The translations under genes and the position numbers were made by a program. The notes under the pieces were generated by a model. That model worked only from the letters and a program-made list of their open reading frames with translations, was not told where the DNA came from and searched no databases. This document shows, in pieces, positions 1 through 11,844 of a stretch of DNA of 64,000 nucleotides. The stretch lies in NCBI RefSeq assembly GCF_000801105.2, contig NC_079514.1, positions 27,986,227-28,050,226 on the forward strand, given 5' to 3'. The first letter of the stretch is position 1. Each line of letters begins with the position of its first letter. Source of the DNA: Raphanus sativus (taxonomy: Eukaryota; Streptophyta; Magnoliopsida; Brassicales; Brassicaceae).

Positions 1-427
1 AGAAATCGAAAATAAGAAACACGCAGCGACCTCCGCAGGTCGCTCCAGCACGTCGCTCTGGCCTTGGGAGCGACTCGGATGGTCGCTGCGAGGGGTCGCT
101 CCGGAGCATTTTCTTCGTCTTCGGGCCGTGTAAAGCCGAGCGACTTGGAGTGGTCGCTCTAGCTTTGGTCGTCAAGGTCGCTCCGGCTGGAGCGAGGTCT
201 CACAGTGACCTCTGCAGGTCGCTCCAGGCTCTTCTCGTCCAATCATCCTCCTTTTCACATCTTTTGAGCTCCTAATGCACCCAATGTCTCCAAAAGCTCC
301 ATAAGATGCTCCAATACCTGATAAGGACTCATGTATGCAAAATGCAACCTAAACATGGCTAGATTCTAACCCATGATGAAAATGCATGAAAAGGAATGGG
401 TTTGAAACAATGCAATTATGCAAGACA
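1..427 (-). repeat. Ty3 retrotransposon 3' LTR, partial (cut by window start)
   Basis: This segment is nearly identical, apart from a few small indels and substitutions, to 11416-11844, the outer end of the LTR at the other side of the minus-strand Ty3 element. Both end in GCAAGACA, so on the minus strand the LTR starts TGTCTTGC. The remaining roughly 930 bp should lie left of the window. The position and orientation fit a 3' LTR directly next to the internal region, but the polypurine tract is hidden by the following gap. It contains a GC-rich block of AGCGACC/GGTCGCT repeats. Confidence 0.85.
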
Positions 428-527
428 NNNNNNNNNNNNNNNNNNNNNNNNNNNNNNNNNNNNNNNNNNNNNNNNNNNNNNNNNNNNNNNNNNNNNNNNN
501 NNNNNNNNNNNNNNNNNNNNNNNNNNN
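428..527. other. Assembly gap of 100 N
   Basis: Exactly 100 unknown bases, the conventional placeholder for a gap of unknown size. It falls exactly at the LTR edge, where the Ty3 polypurine tract, its 3' untranslated region and the left end of the CACTA insertion are expected. Confidence 0.98.
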
Positions 528-1869
528 TTGTTTAATATTAAAATTGGTTTACAACTGATAATACTGTATATAGATTAAACCGGTTTATAAATGATTTCGA
601 TTTACAATTGATTTTGGTTTAAAAATAAACCAGATTACAAATTTTTTTGGTTACAAATTAACCCAAACCGGGTTTAAAAACTAAATCTAAAAAAAAAAAT
701 AAACCAAAAGCTACTCAAACACATTAACCCTTAACCAAAACCTAATTTACCAAAAAATGTAAAACCTAAATCTAAACGTGCCTTCCTTCTTCTTTTTGTG
801 GTTGTTGTACTTTGTCGTCACCGCCATCTCCATCGCTACAGAGCTCCGACATTGCCGTACCTTCTCCTCCATCAAGTTCCATATAGCAAACCATCACACT
901 CAGCCATCAATGTTGACCTTGAAACCATCACCATCAAGCTTTCGTCAGCCTCCTCCACCTTCTCTAACTAAGAACACAAAAACAAATACACAGAAGAAAA
1001 TTGATTACATGAGAACAAAAAACAAAATTAAAACACAGAGAAAGAGAGGGGAGACCACGAAGAATCCAGATTCGTAAGGAAAAGACCTTGATAGATTCGT
1101 TGACTGGCTTCAGATCTCAAATCTTCTCACTTTCCTTCTCTCTTTTCGATTCAAAAAGGACGCTCTTTGTTTCTTGACGGAGTGGTGGTGGTGACGAGCG
1201 CCTCGGTGGTGGTGGTTAGTGGCGAGCACGTCGGTGACTGTAGTGGTGATGAATAGTGCGACAAATCGAAGGGAGTAGTGGTGGTGGTGACGATCTCGTC
1301 GGCCCCGAGAAGTGGAGAGAGACAGAGAGATTAGACTGAAATAGAAAAAGAAAAGAAAATGAAAAAAAGGAAGTAGAAGAAAAACACAGTCCATTGGATT
1401 AATGCTGATCTGACGGTTTAGGATCAAAACACGCTGATCCACGCCATAGACAAAATCAACCAATCAGAGAAAAGGACGAGGATAGGAAGAAGAGTCATTT
1501 TGGGCCTTTGATTTAAATCAATCAATGGCTCCAAAAAAAAACAGTACAAATTATCTTTCTATTTACTTATAGCTATTATAAAAATTATCTAAACTTTAAA
1601 TAATCTGATATAACAATTTAAAATTAAAAATCTGAAATTTTATTTGAATATTTTGGTTGTGTGATTGATTAAAATATCAAAATAATAAAATTAAAATGAG
1701 AATATTTCTTTTATTTTGAATATTGTTGTGTTATTATTTGGTGGTTTAATTTATTTTGTAAATGTATAATTTGAAATTTTATATATAGTTTGGAGTACTA
1801 TATTTATCTTATATGGATTATGATTTGTATAAAATTTAAGATTTGATGTTTTATGATATATGCTATATG

Positions 1870-1945
1870 TCAATATGAGGTATGGGGTTTAGGGCTTAGG
1901 GTATGGGGTTAGGGCTTAGGGTTTAGGGTTTAGGGTTTAGAGTGT
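1870..1945 (+). repeat. Degenerate telomere-like TTTAGGG tract
   Basis: Several imperfect TTAGGG/TTTAGGG units in a row, with weaker scattered units near 2410-2450 and 2530-2545. Such short interstitial tracts are common in Brassicaceae AT-rich and transposon DNA. It is far too short and degenerate for a telomere. Confidence 0.6.
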
Positions 1946-3708
1946 AGATTTTAGATTTTGTTTTTGATGTTTAGAATTTAAATTAAATATTAGATTTTTT
2001 AAAATGATTAAACTTTGATTTTAAGTTTTAGATTAAAACTATGTTATGAAAATATATATTAAAGTTTTAAAATTCATGTTTAGGGGTTTAAACCCTATAG
2101 TTTATAACCCTATAGTTATAACTGAATAAAGTAATACAAATGATGTTACTATATTCATTGATTGAAATAATTGATTTTACTTATTTATATTATTTATTAA
2201 TAACAATTTTTAAAAAACAGTTTTGTATTATATCATTAACAATAAATAACATAAAATATAGTTTCATTAACCATTTAAATCAGTAGATTTACATAACCGA
2301 TGTTAAATATTAATGAGTAGATTAATTATTATCAGTAAATAAATAACTTAAAATCTGAAAAGATTTTATTCAGAAATTTTATTTAGTATTTATGATATTA
2401 TTTATGTTTGAGTTTAGGGTTTAGAGTATTAGATTTAGGGTATTAGATGGATTTGGATTGCATTAATATTTTATATTGAACTGTATTTTAAATGTAAAGT
2501 TTAAAGTTTCAAATTTATATTTTATGATTATATTTAGGGTTTAGGGGTTAAAAATAAATCCAACTAGTCACTTTGTTAAAATTATATATCCCTAAATTTA
2601 TAAATAGAATTTATACTTTATTTTTTAAACACAAGTAAATCATAAAATAACATATGCTTTTCCATTAAAGATTCAAAACATACAAAATCAATAAATGAAA
2701 CACATGAACTCCATAATGGAACATATAACCATCAAATCTAGTCATAAACAAAACCAAAAAAAAAGTTAAACTAACTCAATGCTAGTAAATAAAGCTTCTC
2801 GTTCCTCTGCTTCTCTTTCTCAAGTGACTACACCAAACTCTCAATTGAAGCAGGCAAAGACAATCTCTCAGCCTACACCAAACAAACCATTCAACACACT
2901 TGTGATAAAATGTATAAAATCAACCAAAAAGACTCAAAGGAGAAAGCTTTACCCTTTTAGCGTTCAATCTATAATCAATGTGAATCTTCTCACTGTTACA
3001 ATTATACATCTAATCATCAGCTTCATCGATTCTCTCCACACCACTCCTCTTCCTCCTCCTCTCCATCGCCGGAAACACACTGTATTCTTCTTCCTAGGTG
3101 GGCTCTCTCGACGACAGAATACAGTATAATAAGTAGTATTAAGTTACAGAGAGCGAGACAGCTCTACTTCAATCTTCTGGGTAAAACATGTTTCTTTGTC
3201 TTAGCCTTTTAATGATGAAACACGGATCTCCTCCTGCACCATTTCCCATAAACTAAAAAGGAAATCACAGATAAGCAAACTTCATGTATGATATGCCATA
3301 GAACTAGAACAGAACGTGATTAACTGGATATCAGTCAATGCAGTGTTCACATGAACTACTAACCGAAGGCTTATACAATTTCCCTTGATGCTTTATGTTT
3401 CTCTCATCACTGACCAATACTACTCATTGGTTCCACTTTCATTAACCAAAAATTCAATGGAACTCAAACTAAACTCGCTAATTCTACCAGCCTACAACTT
3501 CGATTTCAAACAACAACAACAAAAAATCAGAATATGAAAAACAAGAGATTAGGATTAAGAGATAGATTTACATTTTAACACGAGAGGAAATGTATGTCCT
3601 CATGTCTGAGCTTAGGCGTAAACCTCTTCTCTAACCCTCTTCATATCTCTTTCACAATATCAACAAACACAAGTAAGAACCTGAAATCAAAACCAATCAA
3701 AGTTGGAG

Positions 3709-3733
3709 AGAAAGAGAGAGAGAGAGAGAGAGA
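3709..3733. repeat. GA microsatellite
   Basis: An almost pure AG dinucleotide run inside the CACTA-bounded insert. Two copies of AAGGGTTGAGTGAAAGGAAC follow closely at about 3781-3802 and 3832-3851. Confidence 0.85.
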
Positions 3734-4644
3734 TTACGACATGACTGTGGTGATGGGATAGGAATGAAGAGAGACTCGTGAAAGGGTTGAGTGAAAGGAA
3801 CATGAGCAGCACTCTTAGGATTTGGTCTGTAAAGGGTTGAGTGAAAGGAACTACTTTGAGAAGGTATGGAGGGTCTTCGACGTGTACAAACCACCCTGAT
3901 TCAGAATCGTTCGGACAGCAGCTTTCACACTAGAACCAGCTCCATCTTCAATCTTTCAAGCTTCAACACCTGATGAAAAAACGAAAGCACACACAAGCAT
4001 TAATCATTGAAGAAAGGATAAAGGAGGAGTCTTTTTGGCTGAGAATCATATTTGACAGATCGGAAATTTGAAACCCAACAAGGAAGCAGTTATGTCTCAT
4101 GCATAGAGACGTACACAGAGAGGAGATGTAGACGGCGGGGCTACAAACATATAGACAGAGAGAAAGAGGTCGAACCATGGTGTGGTGGTGGCAGTGGCGG
4201 GATGGCGAGAGGAGGACTCGTCAAAAGACAGAGAGAAGAGATGTGAGATTGCATTGAACTTTCATTGAGTTCGTCGCATCGAACCCGTCTGATTTCTCGT
4301 GATGAAATGTGGCAGAGGAGAGATGTGAGATTGAAGAAGCCAGAATTGGTGGGTATGAAATTGGCGTTTCACCCACTGGAGCTGGGATCGATTAGGGTTC
4401 CAAATCATGGTGTGATGGTGCCAAGAACAAGGGAGATGATGTTTGATAAAAAAAAAAGTAATAAGAAAAAAAAAGGGAGATGTCGAGAGTTTCAGTGGCG
4501 GAAAAATAAAATTTTGGCTAAGTGTTTGGCTCTGAAATATTTTTTTAGCTATAATAGTAATTTTTACCTTCCCGCTTATTGAATTTTTTTTCTAGCGTGA
4601 TTTTAATGCTACGATAGAGTTGTACTCTGATTTTGATATTTTTA

Positions 4645-4682
4645 GTAGCAGTTCGTGAATTCGTGCTACAACGAACTGCTAC
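4645..4682. repeat. Subterminal hairpin of the CACTA element
   Basis: A perfect 12-bp inverted repeat (GTAGCAGTTCGT and complement) with a 14-nt loop, 23 bp inside the CACTA terminus. In En/Spm-type elements, subterminal repeats are transposase-binding sites. That role here is inferred. Confidence 0.7.
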
Positions 4683-4761
4683 CGATACCCATATTTCTTG
4701 TAGTGACTTCCTCCCAAGTGAGCTTGTTTTGAGTCGCTAGCTTGACTTTACCTCCTTTGGA

Positions 4762-6180
4762 TTAGGCTGGGGGAGGATCAGAAAGTGGAGTTGAAACTCC
4801 ATCTTCCTCTGGTGCATCCTCCATGTAGAGCTTAACCCTCTGCCCATTCACTGTGAAGTAACTTCCATCAGCACTCCATAGAACTATTGCTCCATAAGGT
4901 CTGATTTCTTTGACCTTGAATGGACCGGACCATCTTGACTTGAGCTTTCCTGGGAACAACTTCAGCCTAGAGTTGTAGAGAAGGACTTGGTCTCCCTCTC
5001 GGAACTCTCTTTTCAGAATGTTCTTGTTATGGAAGGCTTTGGTCTTTTCTTTGTAGATCCTTGAATTTTCAAAAGCATCCATCTTTATCTCATCAAGCTC
5101 ATGTAGCTGGAAAAGTCTTTTCTCCTTAGCACTCTTGATGTCGAAGTTCAGCAACTTCACTGCCCATAATACCTTGTACTCAAGCTCTACAGGCAGATGA
5201 CAGGCTTTCCCATAGACAAGGTTGAAAGGTGTGGTGCCCAAAGGTGTCTTGTAAGCTGTCCTATAGGCCCAAAGTGCATCATCAAGCTTATTAGACCAAT
5301 CTTTCCTCGTGATCCCCACAATCTTCTCCAGAATGGATTTGATCTCTCTGTTAGAGACCTCAACTTGACCACTTGTCTGAGGATGGTAAGGAGTTGCTAC
5401 CTTATGCTTCACACCATTCTTCCTTAGAAGTCCTTCGAGCAGCTTGTTAATGAAGTGAGAACCCCCATCACTGATCACAACTCTTGGAACTCCAAACCTT
5501 GGGAAGATAATACTCTTGAACATGTTGGTCACCACTCTAGCATCATTGGTGGGACTAGCAATAGCTTCCACCCACTTTGAGACATAGTCAACAGCCACAA
5601 GAATGTACTTGTTCCCATATGATGAAGGAAATCGTCCCATAAAGTCAATACCCCACACATCAAAGACCTCAACTTCTAGGATAGGATTTTGAGGCATCTC
5701 ATTCCTCTTGGTGATGTTTCCTCTTCTTTGGCATGAATCACACTTGGAGACAAAGTCTTGTGTGTCTTTGAACATGTGTGGCCACCATAATCCAGCTTGT
5801 AACACTTTTGCTACAGTCTTAAAAGTAGCAAAGTGGCCTCCATAGGATGATACATGACATTGTGTGAGGATCCCATCTATCTCTTCATTAGCAACCACTC
5901 TCCTATACAGCTGATCCTTGCAGATAGTGTAGAGATAAGGCTCATCCCAGTAGTACCTCTTCACATCTTTGTAGAACTTCTTCTTGGCATAGCCCACAAG
6001 ATTCAAAGGTTCTTTTCCTGTGGCTAGGTAGTTCACCAAATCAGCATACCAAGGTTCCTTCTCTTCAGTTGCCTTCACTTCCTCAAGCTTTCTACCAGTG
6101 TCACAAACTGCCATCACTGCTCCAATAGCCATGATTTGCTCCTCTGGAAGTCCCTCATCAATAGGTACTCCACACTCCAC
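4762..6180 (-). pseudogene. Ty3 retrotransposon integrase region of pol
   Basis: An open reading frame of about 472 residues, in a different frame from the RT/RNase H frame upstream; it opens at GTG, so it is a frame segment and not a separate gene. It shows the H2C2 zinc-binding pattern (His...His...CDSC), then the DDE catalytic core: Asp in the DFMG context, Asp in SDGGSHF and Glu in [10 protein letters not shown] basic C-terminal region with GPFKV follows. Integrase inserts the cDNA copy of the element. The frame breaks at about 6181 (one extra base relative to the expected join) and again near 6291-6303. It ends 57 bp before the CACTA insertion, so the 3' UTR was split by that insertion. 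Confidence 0.85.
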
Positions 6181-6181
6181 C

Positions 6182-8322
6182 TTTCAGCATGGACAAGTGA
6201 TCAGCTACACCATTCTCAACTCCTGGCTTATCTCTGATCTCCAAATCAAACTCCTGAAGCAATAGGATCCACCTCAAAAGTCTTGGTTTTGCATCTTTTT
6301 GGCTAGAAGATGTCTCAAAGCAGCATGATCAGTGTAGGCGATAACCTTAGATCCCACCAAGTAGCTTCTGAACTTCTCAAAGGCAAAGACAATGGCTAGC
6401 ATTTCCTTCTATGTGGTGGCATACCTCATTTGAGCTTCATTCATGGTCTGGCTTGCATAGTAGATCACATGAGTTTTCCCATTCTTCTTCTGCCCTAGTA
6501 CATCTCCCACAGCATAATCACTGGCATCACACATGATCTCAAAGGGGAGATCCCAATCAGGTGGTTGGACTATGGGGGCACTGATGAGTTCATTTTTCAG
6601 CTTTTTGAAGGCCTCAAGACACTCTACTTTAAAGCTGAAAGTGGCTTCCTTACAAAGCAACCTTGTCAATGGTCTAGTGATCATGGAGAAGTCTTTGATG
6701 AACCTCCTGTAGAAACCAGCATGTCCAAGAAAACTTCTGATATCTTTCACTGTCTTAGGTGGAGGCAAGCTAACCATAACCTCAATCTTAGCCTTGTCCA
6801 CTTCAATCCCCTTCTCTGAAATCTTGTGCCCAAGCACAATCCCTTCCTTGACCATGAAGTGGCACTTCTCCCAGTTCAGTACAAGGTTGGTGTCTTCACA
6901 TCTCTGTAGGACCCTGCACAAATTTGACAAACAAGCAGAGAACGAAGATCCATAGACAGAGAAATCATCCATAAACACCTCCACAACATCCTCAATTAGA
7001 TCAGAGAAAATTGACATCATGCACCTTTGGAAGGTGGCTGGAGCATTATATAGTCCAAATGGCATTCTTCGATATGCGAAGGTACCATAAGGACATGTGA
7101 ATGTCATTTTCTCTTGATCATTGGGATGTATGGGGATTTGGAAGAAACCTGAATACCCATCAAGAAAACAATAGAACGGATGATTAGCAAGTCTCTCAAG
7201 CATCTGATCAATAAAGGGCAATGGAAAATGATCTTTTCGAGATGCAGAGTTCAACTTTCTGTAATCAATACACATTCTATGACCTGTGACAGTTCTTGTT
7301 GGTATCAATTCATCTTTGTCGTTTTTAATCACAGTGGTTCCACCTTTCTTTGGGACAACATGCACAGGAGATACCCATTTTGAATCGGAAATAGGGTAGA
7401 TAACCCCAGCATCCAAGAGCTTAAGAATCTCCTTCTTTACAACATCCTTCAGGTTATGATTTAACCTTCTTTGATGCTCGATAGAAGTCATTGATTCATC
7501 CTCTAGATGTATCCTATGCATGCACAAAGATGGTGAAATTCCTTTGATGTCATCAAGTGAGTAACCTATTGCTTTTCTAAACCTTTTAAGTGTTTTCAAA
7601 AGTTCAGACAATTCAGTTTCAGTAAGTTCACTACTCACAATGACATGATAGGTTTCATTGGGACCAAAAAATGCATACCTTACACCATGGGGAAGAGGTT
7701 TTAGTTCCACCTTAGGTGCCTTAAGCTCACTCCAGTCATCTTGCTGGATGTCTTCATGTTGAGTGACTGCAGCCTCTTGATGAACCTCCTGTGGCAACTC
7801 CTCAAACTGATCCTTGCCATTAAATCCCTTGTGTGAATCCAGCATCAGTCCATATGCAGTACTAGCCAGGTTCTCAACCACTTCATCATCTCTCTCAATG
7901 GTCAAGGCATGCTGTAAAGGATCCTCTATTGATAGCTCTTCAAGGAGCTCATCAGCAAGAGCATCCATCTCATCTATGTAGAAGATTTGTGCCTGCATGA
8001 CTGGTCTCTTCATCACCTCCTTGATGTCAAAGTGGAGAATGTTCCCTTCACCCAGATGGAGATCGATCTTGCCTTCTTTCACATTAACAATAGCTCCTGC
8101 TGTGGCTAAGAAAGGTCTACCAAGGATCAAGGGATCTTGAGCTTCTTCACCCATCTCAAGCACCACAAAGTCTGTAGGGATCTCACAATTTCCTACCATC
8201 ACTGGAAGGTCCTCTAAGATACCAACAGGATACTTCACCGAACGATCAGCTAACACCAGAGAGAGTCTACACTTCTTGTACTGAGTGAAACCAAGCTTCT
8301 TAGCAACCGACAAAGGCATCAA
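6182..8322 (-). pseudogene. Ty3 retrotransposon pol: protease end, reverse transcriptase, RNase H
   Basis: The long frame 8322-6409 starts just after the protease motif DLGAS, which lies at the end of the preceding frame. It continues with an aspartic-protease-like region (about residues 1-100), an acidic linker, the reverse transcriptase with FMDD active site (VEVFMDDFSVYG), and the start of RNase H (DASDYAVGDVLGQ). A TAG at 6409-6411 stops the frame where a glutamate codon is expected. RNase H similarity continues ([11 protein letters not shown]) to about 6300, where loss of one base in an A run shifts the frame. Reverse transcriptase copies the element RNA to DNA. The 8319-8322 join also shows a one-base loss. 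Non-functional. Confidence 0.85.
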
Positions 8323-9494
8323 GTCACACTAGCTCCCAAATCACAGAGACATTTCTCAAACATCATGGGTCCAAGAGCACAAGGAAGTGTAAAGCATCCT
8401 GGATCCTCTAGCTTCTTTGGAACATCAAGTCTCTGAATTATGGCATTGCACTCATGAGTGAGAATCATCATACCTTCCATCTCTTTCTTCTTTGATGCTA
8501 CGACATCTTTCAGGAACTTGTTGTATTGAGGGACCAGCATGAAAGCATCAATGATTGGCATTGTGATCTGAACCTCACTCATTTGCTTCTCAAACAGAGC
8601 TTTGTACTTCTCCAGCAACTGCTTCTTGAACCTACCAGGGAATGGAAGTTTGGGTTCATAAGGAGGAGGGACAAAAGCATTCTCCTTTGCTGGAGGAACA
8701 ACTTCACCATCTTTTACAGTCTTCTTCTCCTCTCCAACCTTTCCTTTACCCTTAGCTTCCACAATCTTCTCCAAGACCTCATCATTAGTCTTCTCATCAA
8801 CAATAACCACTTCATCATCTATGTTGATGGCCACCCCCTCACCTAGTTTCTCAGCATCCTTGGTGAGAGTTCTAGGAGGTAACTCCTTACCACTCCTAAG
8901 TGTGATAGCTTTTGCATCCTTGGGATTCTGCTCAGGTTTTCCAGGTAGAGAGCCTTGTTGTCGATTTTGCTGAGTGTTCATGGAAGCAAACTGGTTCTCC
9001 AAAGCTCTGAACTTGTTGTTGAGATCATTATAGCTCCCACCAATCTTGTTGTGAAGGTTTTTCAGCTCATAACTAACATGCTTCTCACTTCTAGTCTGTG
9101 ACTCCAAGATTTTTTTCAGAAGTGCATCAGTGCTGCTCTCTTGGGGTGTAGAGCTAGATGGAGCAGGCTGCTGTTGAGAAGAGTTATGACCTTGGCTGGA
9201 AAAACCAGGAGGAGGGTTTTGCTTTTGCTGATAACCACCTTGCTGGTTGTTCCTAGGCTGATATCCATTCTGCTGGTTGTTGGAATAAGGTCTCTGCTGA
9301 TAGTTGTTGTACTGAAAGTTTGGCTCCTTCTTGTACCAAGTACCATTGTTGTTGATAAAACACAGCTCTTCCTGACCTTCCAGACCTTCAACCTCATTGA
9401 CAGCCGCTGGTATCTCGTGCTGTGGATTACCAACAAAGTTCATCTGAGCTTGAGAAGCTTTATCAGCAATGAGGATGTCAATCTTATCCTGCAA
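8319..9494 (-). pseudogene. Ty3 retrotransposon gag C-terminal part and protease start
   Basis: A frame of about 391 residues, rich in Gln, Asn and Pro in its first third. A Lys/Glu-rich middle and a conserved segment ending in CLCDLGAS, the retropepsin active-site start, follow. It is out of frame with gag upstream (break between 9509 and 9494) and with the polymerase frame downstream (break at about 8322). No clear CCHC zinc knuckle is visible; the Gln/Asn-rich stretch occupies the place where some plant Ty3 gag proteins have one. Confidence 0.75.
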
Positions 9495-9508
9495 AGCCTT
9501 TATCTCTT

Positions 9509-10374
9509 TTATCTTGTCTGCTTGTCTGCTGACCTATCAGCTCTGTCATGATCCCCACTGTAGACAGCATCATTCTTGACCATGTTTTCAACAAGTTTCC
9601 CTGCCTCTTCTTCTGTTCTGTCCAAGAAGTTCCCATTACTTGCAGTATCTAATCTTGCTCTGTACTCAGGTAAGACACCTCTGTAGAATGTGCTTAGCAA
9701 GCTTCCCTTGTTGAAACCATGGTGTGGCATTGAGCTAGGTAGCCATTGAACCTTTCCCATGCTTCACTGAATCTTTCCAAGTTCTTCTGCTTGAATCCGG
9801 ATATCTCATTCCTGTAGTCAGCTGTTTTGGAAGTAGAGAAGAATTTCTCTAGGAAAACTTTCTTGCAGTCATCCCAAGTGGTGATGGAGCTGCTTGGCAG
9901 AAACTTCTCCCACTGACGTGCCTTATCCCCCAAAGAGAAAGGGAAAAGCTTGAGCTTGAAAGCATCCTCTGATACACCATTGGTTTTGGAGAGACCACAG
10001 TATCTATCAAAACTGTCCAAGTGGTCGAATGGATTCTCTGCAGCCAGGCCATGAAACTTGTTGTTCTCAATCTGGTTCAGCAATCCTGACTTGATCTCAA
10101 AGTTGTTTGCTGCCACAGCTGGTGCTCTGATTCCTAACAGGTGGCCATGGTTAGTTGGGCGGTCATAGGCACCAATAGGTCGAGCTGGTGGGGCGTTGCC
10201 ATCGCCATTCGCTTGTGGGTCAGCCATTTCAATGTTCGGATCCTGTATGTGAGCCTGTTGCTCCTCTTCTCTTCTTTTTCTAGCACACTCCCTCTCTAAA
10301 GCTCGGATGTCTGCTGCTCTTGGAACTAGGTTTGTTGGACCCCTGCTCCTCAAGTTCATACACCTGTAGATCAA
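9509..10374 (-). pseudogene. Ty3 retrotransposon gag N-terminal part (frameshifted)
   Basis: The start frame 10374-9694 (226 residues) carries the plant retrotransposon gag core, seen as [17 protein letters not shown] and the following [13 protein letters not shown]. At about 9735 it shifts into the frame 9760-9509 ([21 protein letters not shown]), consistent with loss of one base. Gag forms the particle that packages element RNA. The ATG at 10374 lies about 100 bp downstream of the primer-binding site on the minus strand, a normal leader distance. Confidence 0.8.
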
Positions 10375-10472
10375 AAGGGAATTGAAGAAGGAGAATCAGT
10401 AATCAGTAAAATAAAAATGATTTAGTCTCAAGCAAGCTACTAAATCTCAATGTTCAAATCTACTCAGAATTT

Positions 10473-10485
10473 GGCAACGGCGCCA
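10473..10485 (-). other. Ty3 retrotransposon primer-binding site
   Basis: The minus strand reads TGGCGCCGTTGCC three bases inside the LTR end (LTR boundary at 10489). It is complementary to a tRNA 3' end; this core is usually assigned to tRNA-Asp in Athila/Tat-type elements (from memory). It fixes the orientation and the LTR boundary. Confidence 0.85.
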
Positions 10486-10488
10486 ATT

Positions 10489-11844
10489 TGATGTTAGGAA
10501 TTTTGAGGCTCCTAAGTCAAATGATAGTAAAATGGAAGTAATATGTCGAACCAGTTCTGAGGGATTTCAAGCACTAAGAATGCAAGCACTTACTTAATCT
10601 AAATGCAACAATGATTTAAAATGATTTCAGAAACAATGACTAACTATGATGACAAGATAGAACTAAGGCGCAGTAAATTAATGACTTTCTTAAATATGAT
10701 AAAAGAGAACTCATAGGCATGGGAATATGATTTCGGGTGATCAAGTATCAAACAAAGACGATAAATGATGAATCAAACAAATGACCTTAAGCCTAAACAC
10801 GATCCTAAGCAAGCTCTATATCTAGATGAATGCTCATTTGCTAACACATCTCAAACATCAAATCTCTTTGGCTGAATGATATGAAAGCAATCAATAAGAA
10901 CTGGTTTATTAGCTATCCTAACACTCTTAACAACAAATATCTTTGGCAAGATGCATTAAGAGCCTAGCAGAGTTGTCTCAGACATTTCAACAAACACCTT
11001 TCAGGTGGGAAATGTCTAGAGATCAACTTTCGAATGATCAGATCGAAAGAGGCTGTAAGAACACTCTACTAGCAAGGCTTGAGATTGATCTACACTAAAA
11101 ACATCATTGATCTAACCTAATCACCCTAGTCTCCCTAACCCATGAATTCAAAAGAGAACTACTCACTAATCTTCATGTTAAACCTTAAACCCATACTGGA
11201 TTTCAGATTAAACATGTAGATGAACACATGAAATCAATAAGAAATCAATAACAAGAGAACAATGAATCCAAAAGATGAACTTTCCAAAAGTATTTTGTGG
11301 TTTTCTCTTCAACAAAAGATAATCTGCCCAAAAGTGGCTACAATCAGTCTTAAACTTAGGTTTTTCAGAGTGCCAAAACGACATAAGTAATTGCAAATAG
11401 GTCCTTGAATTAAAAAGAAATCGAAAATAAGAAACACGCAGCGACCTCCGCAGGTCGCTCCAGCACGTCGCTCTGGCCTTGGGAGCGACCTCGGATGGTC
11501 GCTGCGAGGGGTCGCTCCGGAGCATTTTCTTCGTCTTCGGGCCGTGTAAAGCCGAGCGACTTGGAGTGGTCGCTCTAGCTTTGGTCGTCAAGGTCGCTCC
11601 GGCTGGAGCGAGGTCTCACAGTGACCTCTGCAGGTCGCTCCAGGCTCTTCTCGTCCAATCATCCTCCTTTTCACATCTTTTGAGCTCCTAATGCATCCCA
11701 ATGTCTCCAAAAGCTCCATAAGATGCTCCAATACCTGATAAGGACTCATGTATGCAAAATGCAACCTAAACATGGCTAGATTCTAACCTACATGATGAAA
11801 ATGCATGAAAAGGAATGGGTGAAACAATGCAATTATGCAAGACA
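10489..11844 (-). repeat. Ty3 retrotransposon 5' LTR (1356 bp)
   Basis: Bounded on the plus strand by TGATGTTAGG at 10489 and GCAAGACA at 11844, giving TG...CA ends in either direction. Its outer 429 bp match 1-427. It is AT-rich except for a GC-rich block at about 11446-11645 made of many AGCGACC/GGTCGCT units in both orientations. I did not identify a promoter TATA box with confidence. Confidence 0.85.

Larger units (their letters stand above)
528..4705. mobile_element. CACTA-type DNA transposon insert (left end not seen)
   Basis: The right edge reads TATTTCTTGTAGTG (4692-4705), the reverse complement of the CACTA superfamily terminus CACTACAAGAAATA. A perfect 12-bp inverted repeat, GTAGCAGTTCGT at 4645-4656 and its complement at 4671-4682, lies just inside, as expected for subterminal repeats of this superfamily. 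The DNA right of 4705 is Ty3 internal sequence, so the CACTA element interrupts the Ty3 element. No matching left terminus is visible and it is probably in the gap. I recognise no transposase in 528-4700, only AT-rich DNA, so this looks non-autonomous or rearranged. Part of the left side may still be Ty3 3' UTR. Confidence 0.65.
4706..11844 (-). mobile_element. Ty3/gypsy LTR retrotransposon, degenerate (internal part plus 5' LTR)
   Basis: The minus-strand order is 5' LTR (11844 to 10489), primer-binding site, gag, protease, RT, RNase H and integrase. The 3' LTR lies at 1-427 beyond the CACTA insert and gap. The primer-binding site TGGCGCCGTTGCC and the integrase/RT style suit the plant Athila/Tat group, which I infer without a tree; no env-like frame is visible. 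At least five frameshifts and one stop interrupt the coding region, so it cannot be autonomous, although the visible LTR parts remain almost identical. The element lies inside an older Ty1-copia fragment that resumes at 11845. The target duplication cannot be checked because the left flank is outside the window. Confidence 0.85.

Noticed and set aside
1110..1463. Open frame on the minus strand with many His, Phe and Ser residues
   Set aside because: It follows from TGGTGG and GAAAAG repeats on the plus strand. No domain, no splice context, inside transposon DNA.
1870..1945. Telomere or chromosome end suggested by TTTAGGG units (also 36355-36545)
   Set aside because: Tracts are short, degenerate and embedded in transposon sequence; common interstitial repeats.
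4052..4582. Two plus-strand open frames suggesting small genes
   Set aside because: Low-complexity Arg/Lys-rich translations without family similarity in the CACTA-bounded insert.
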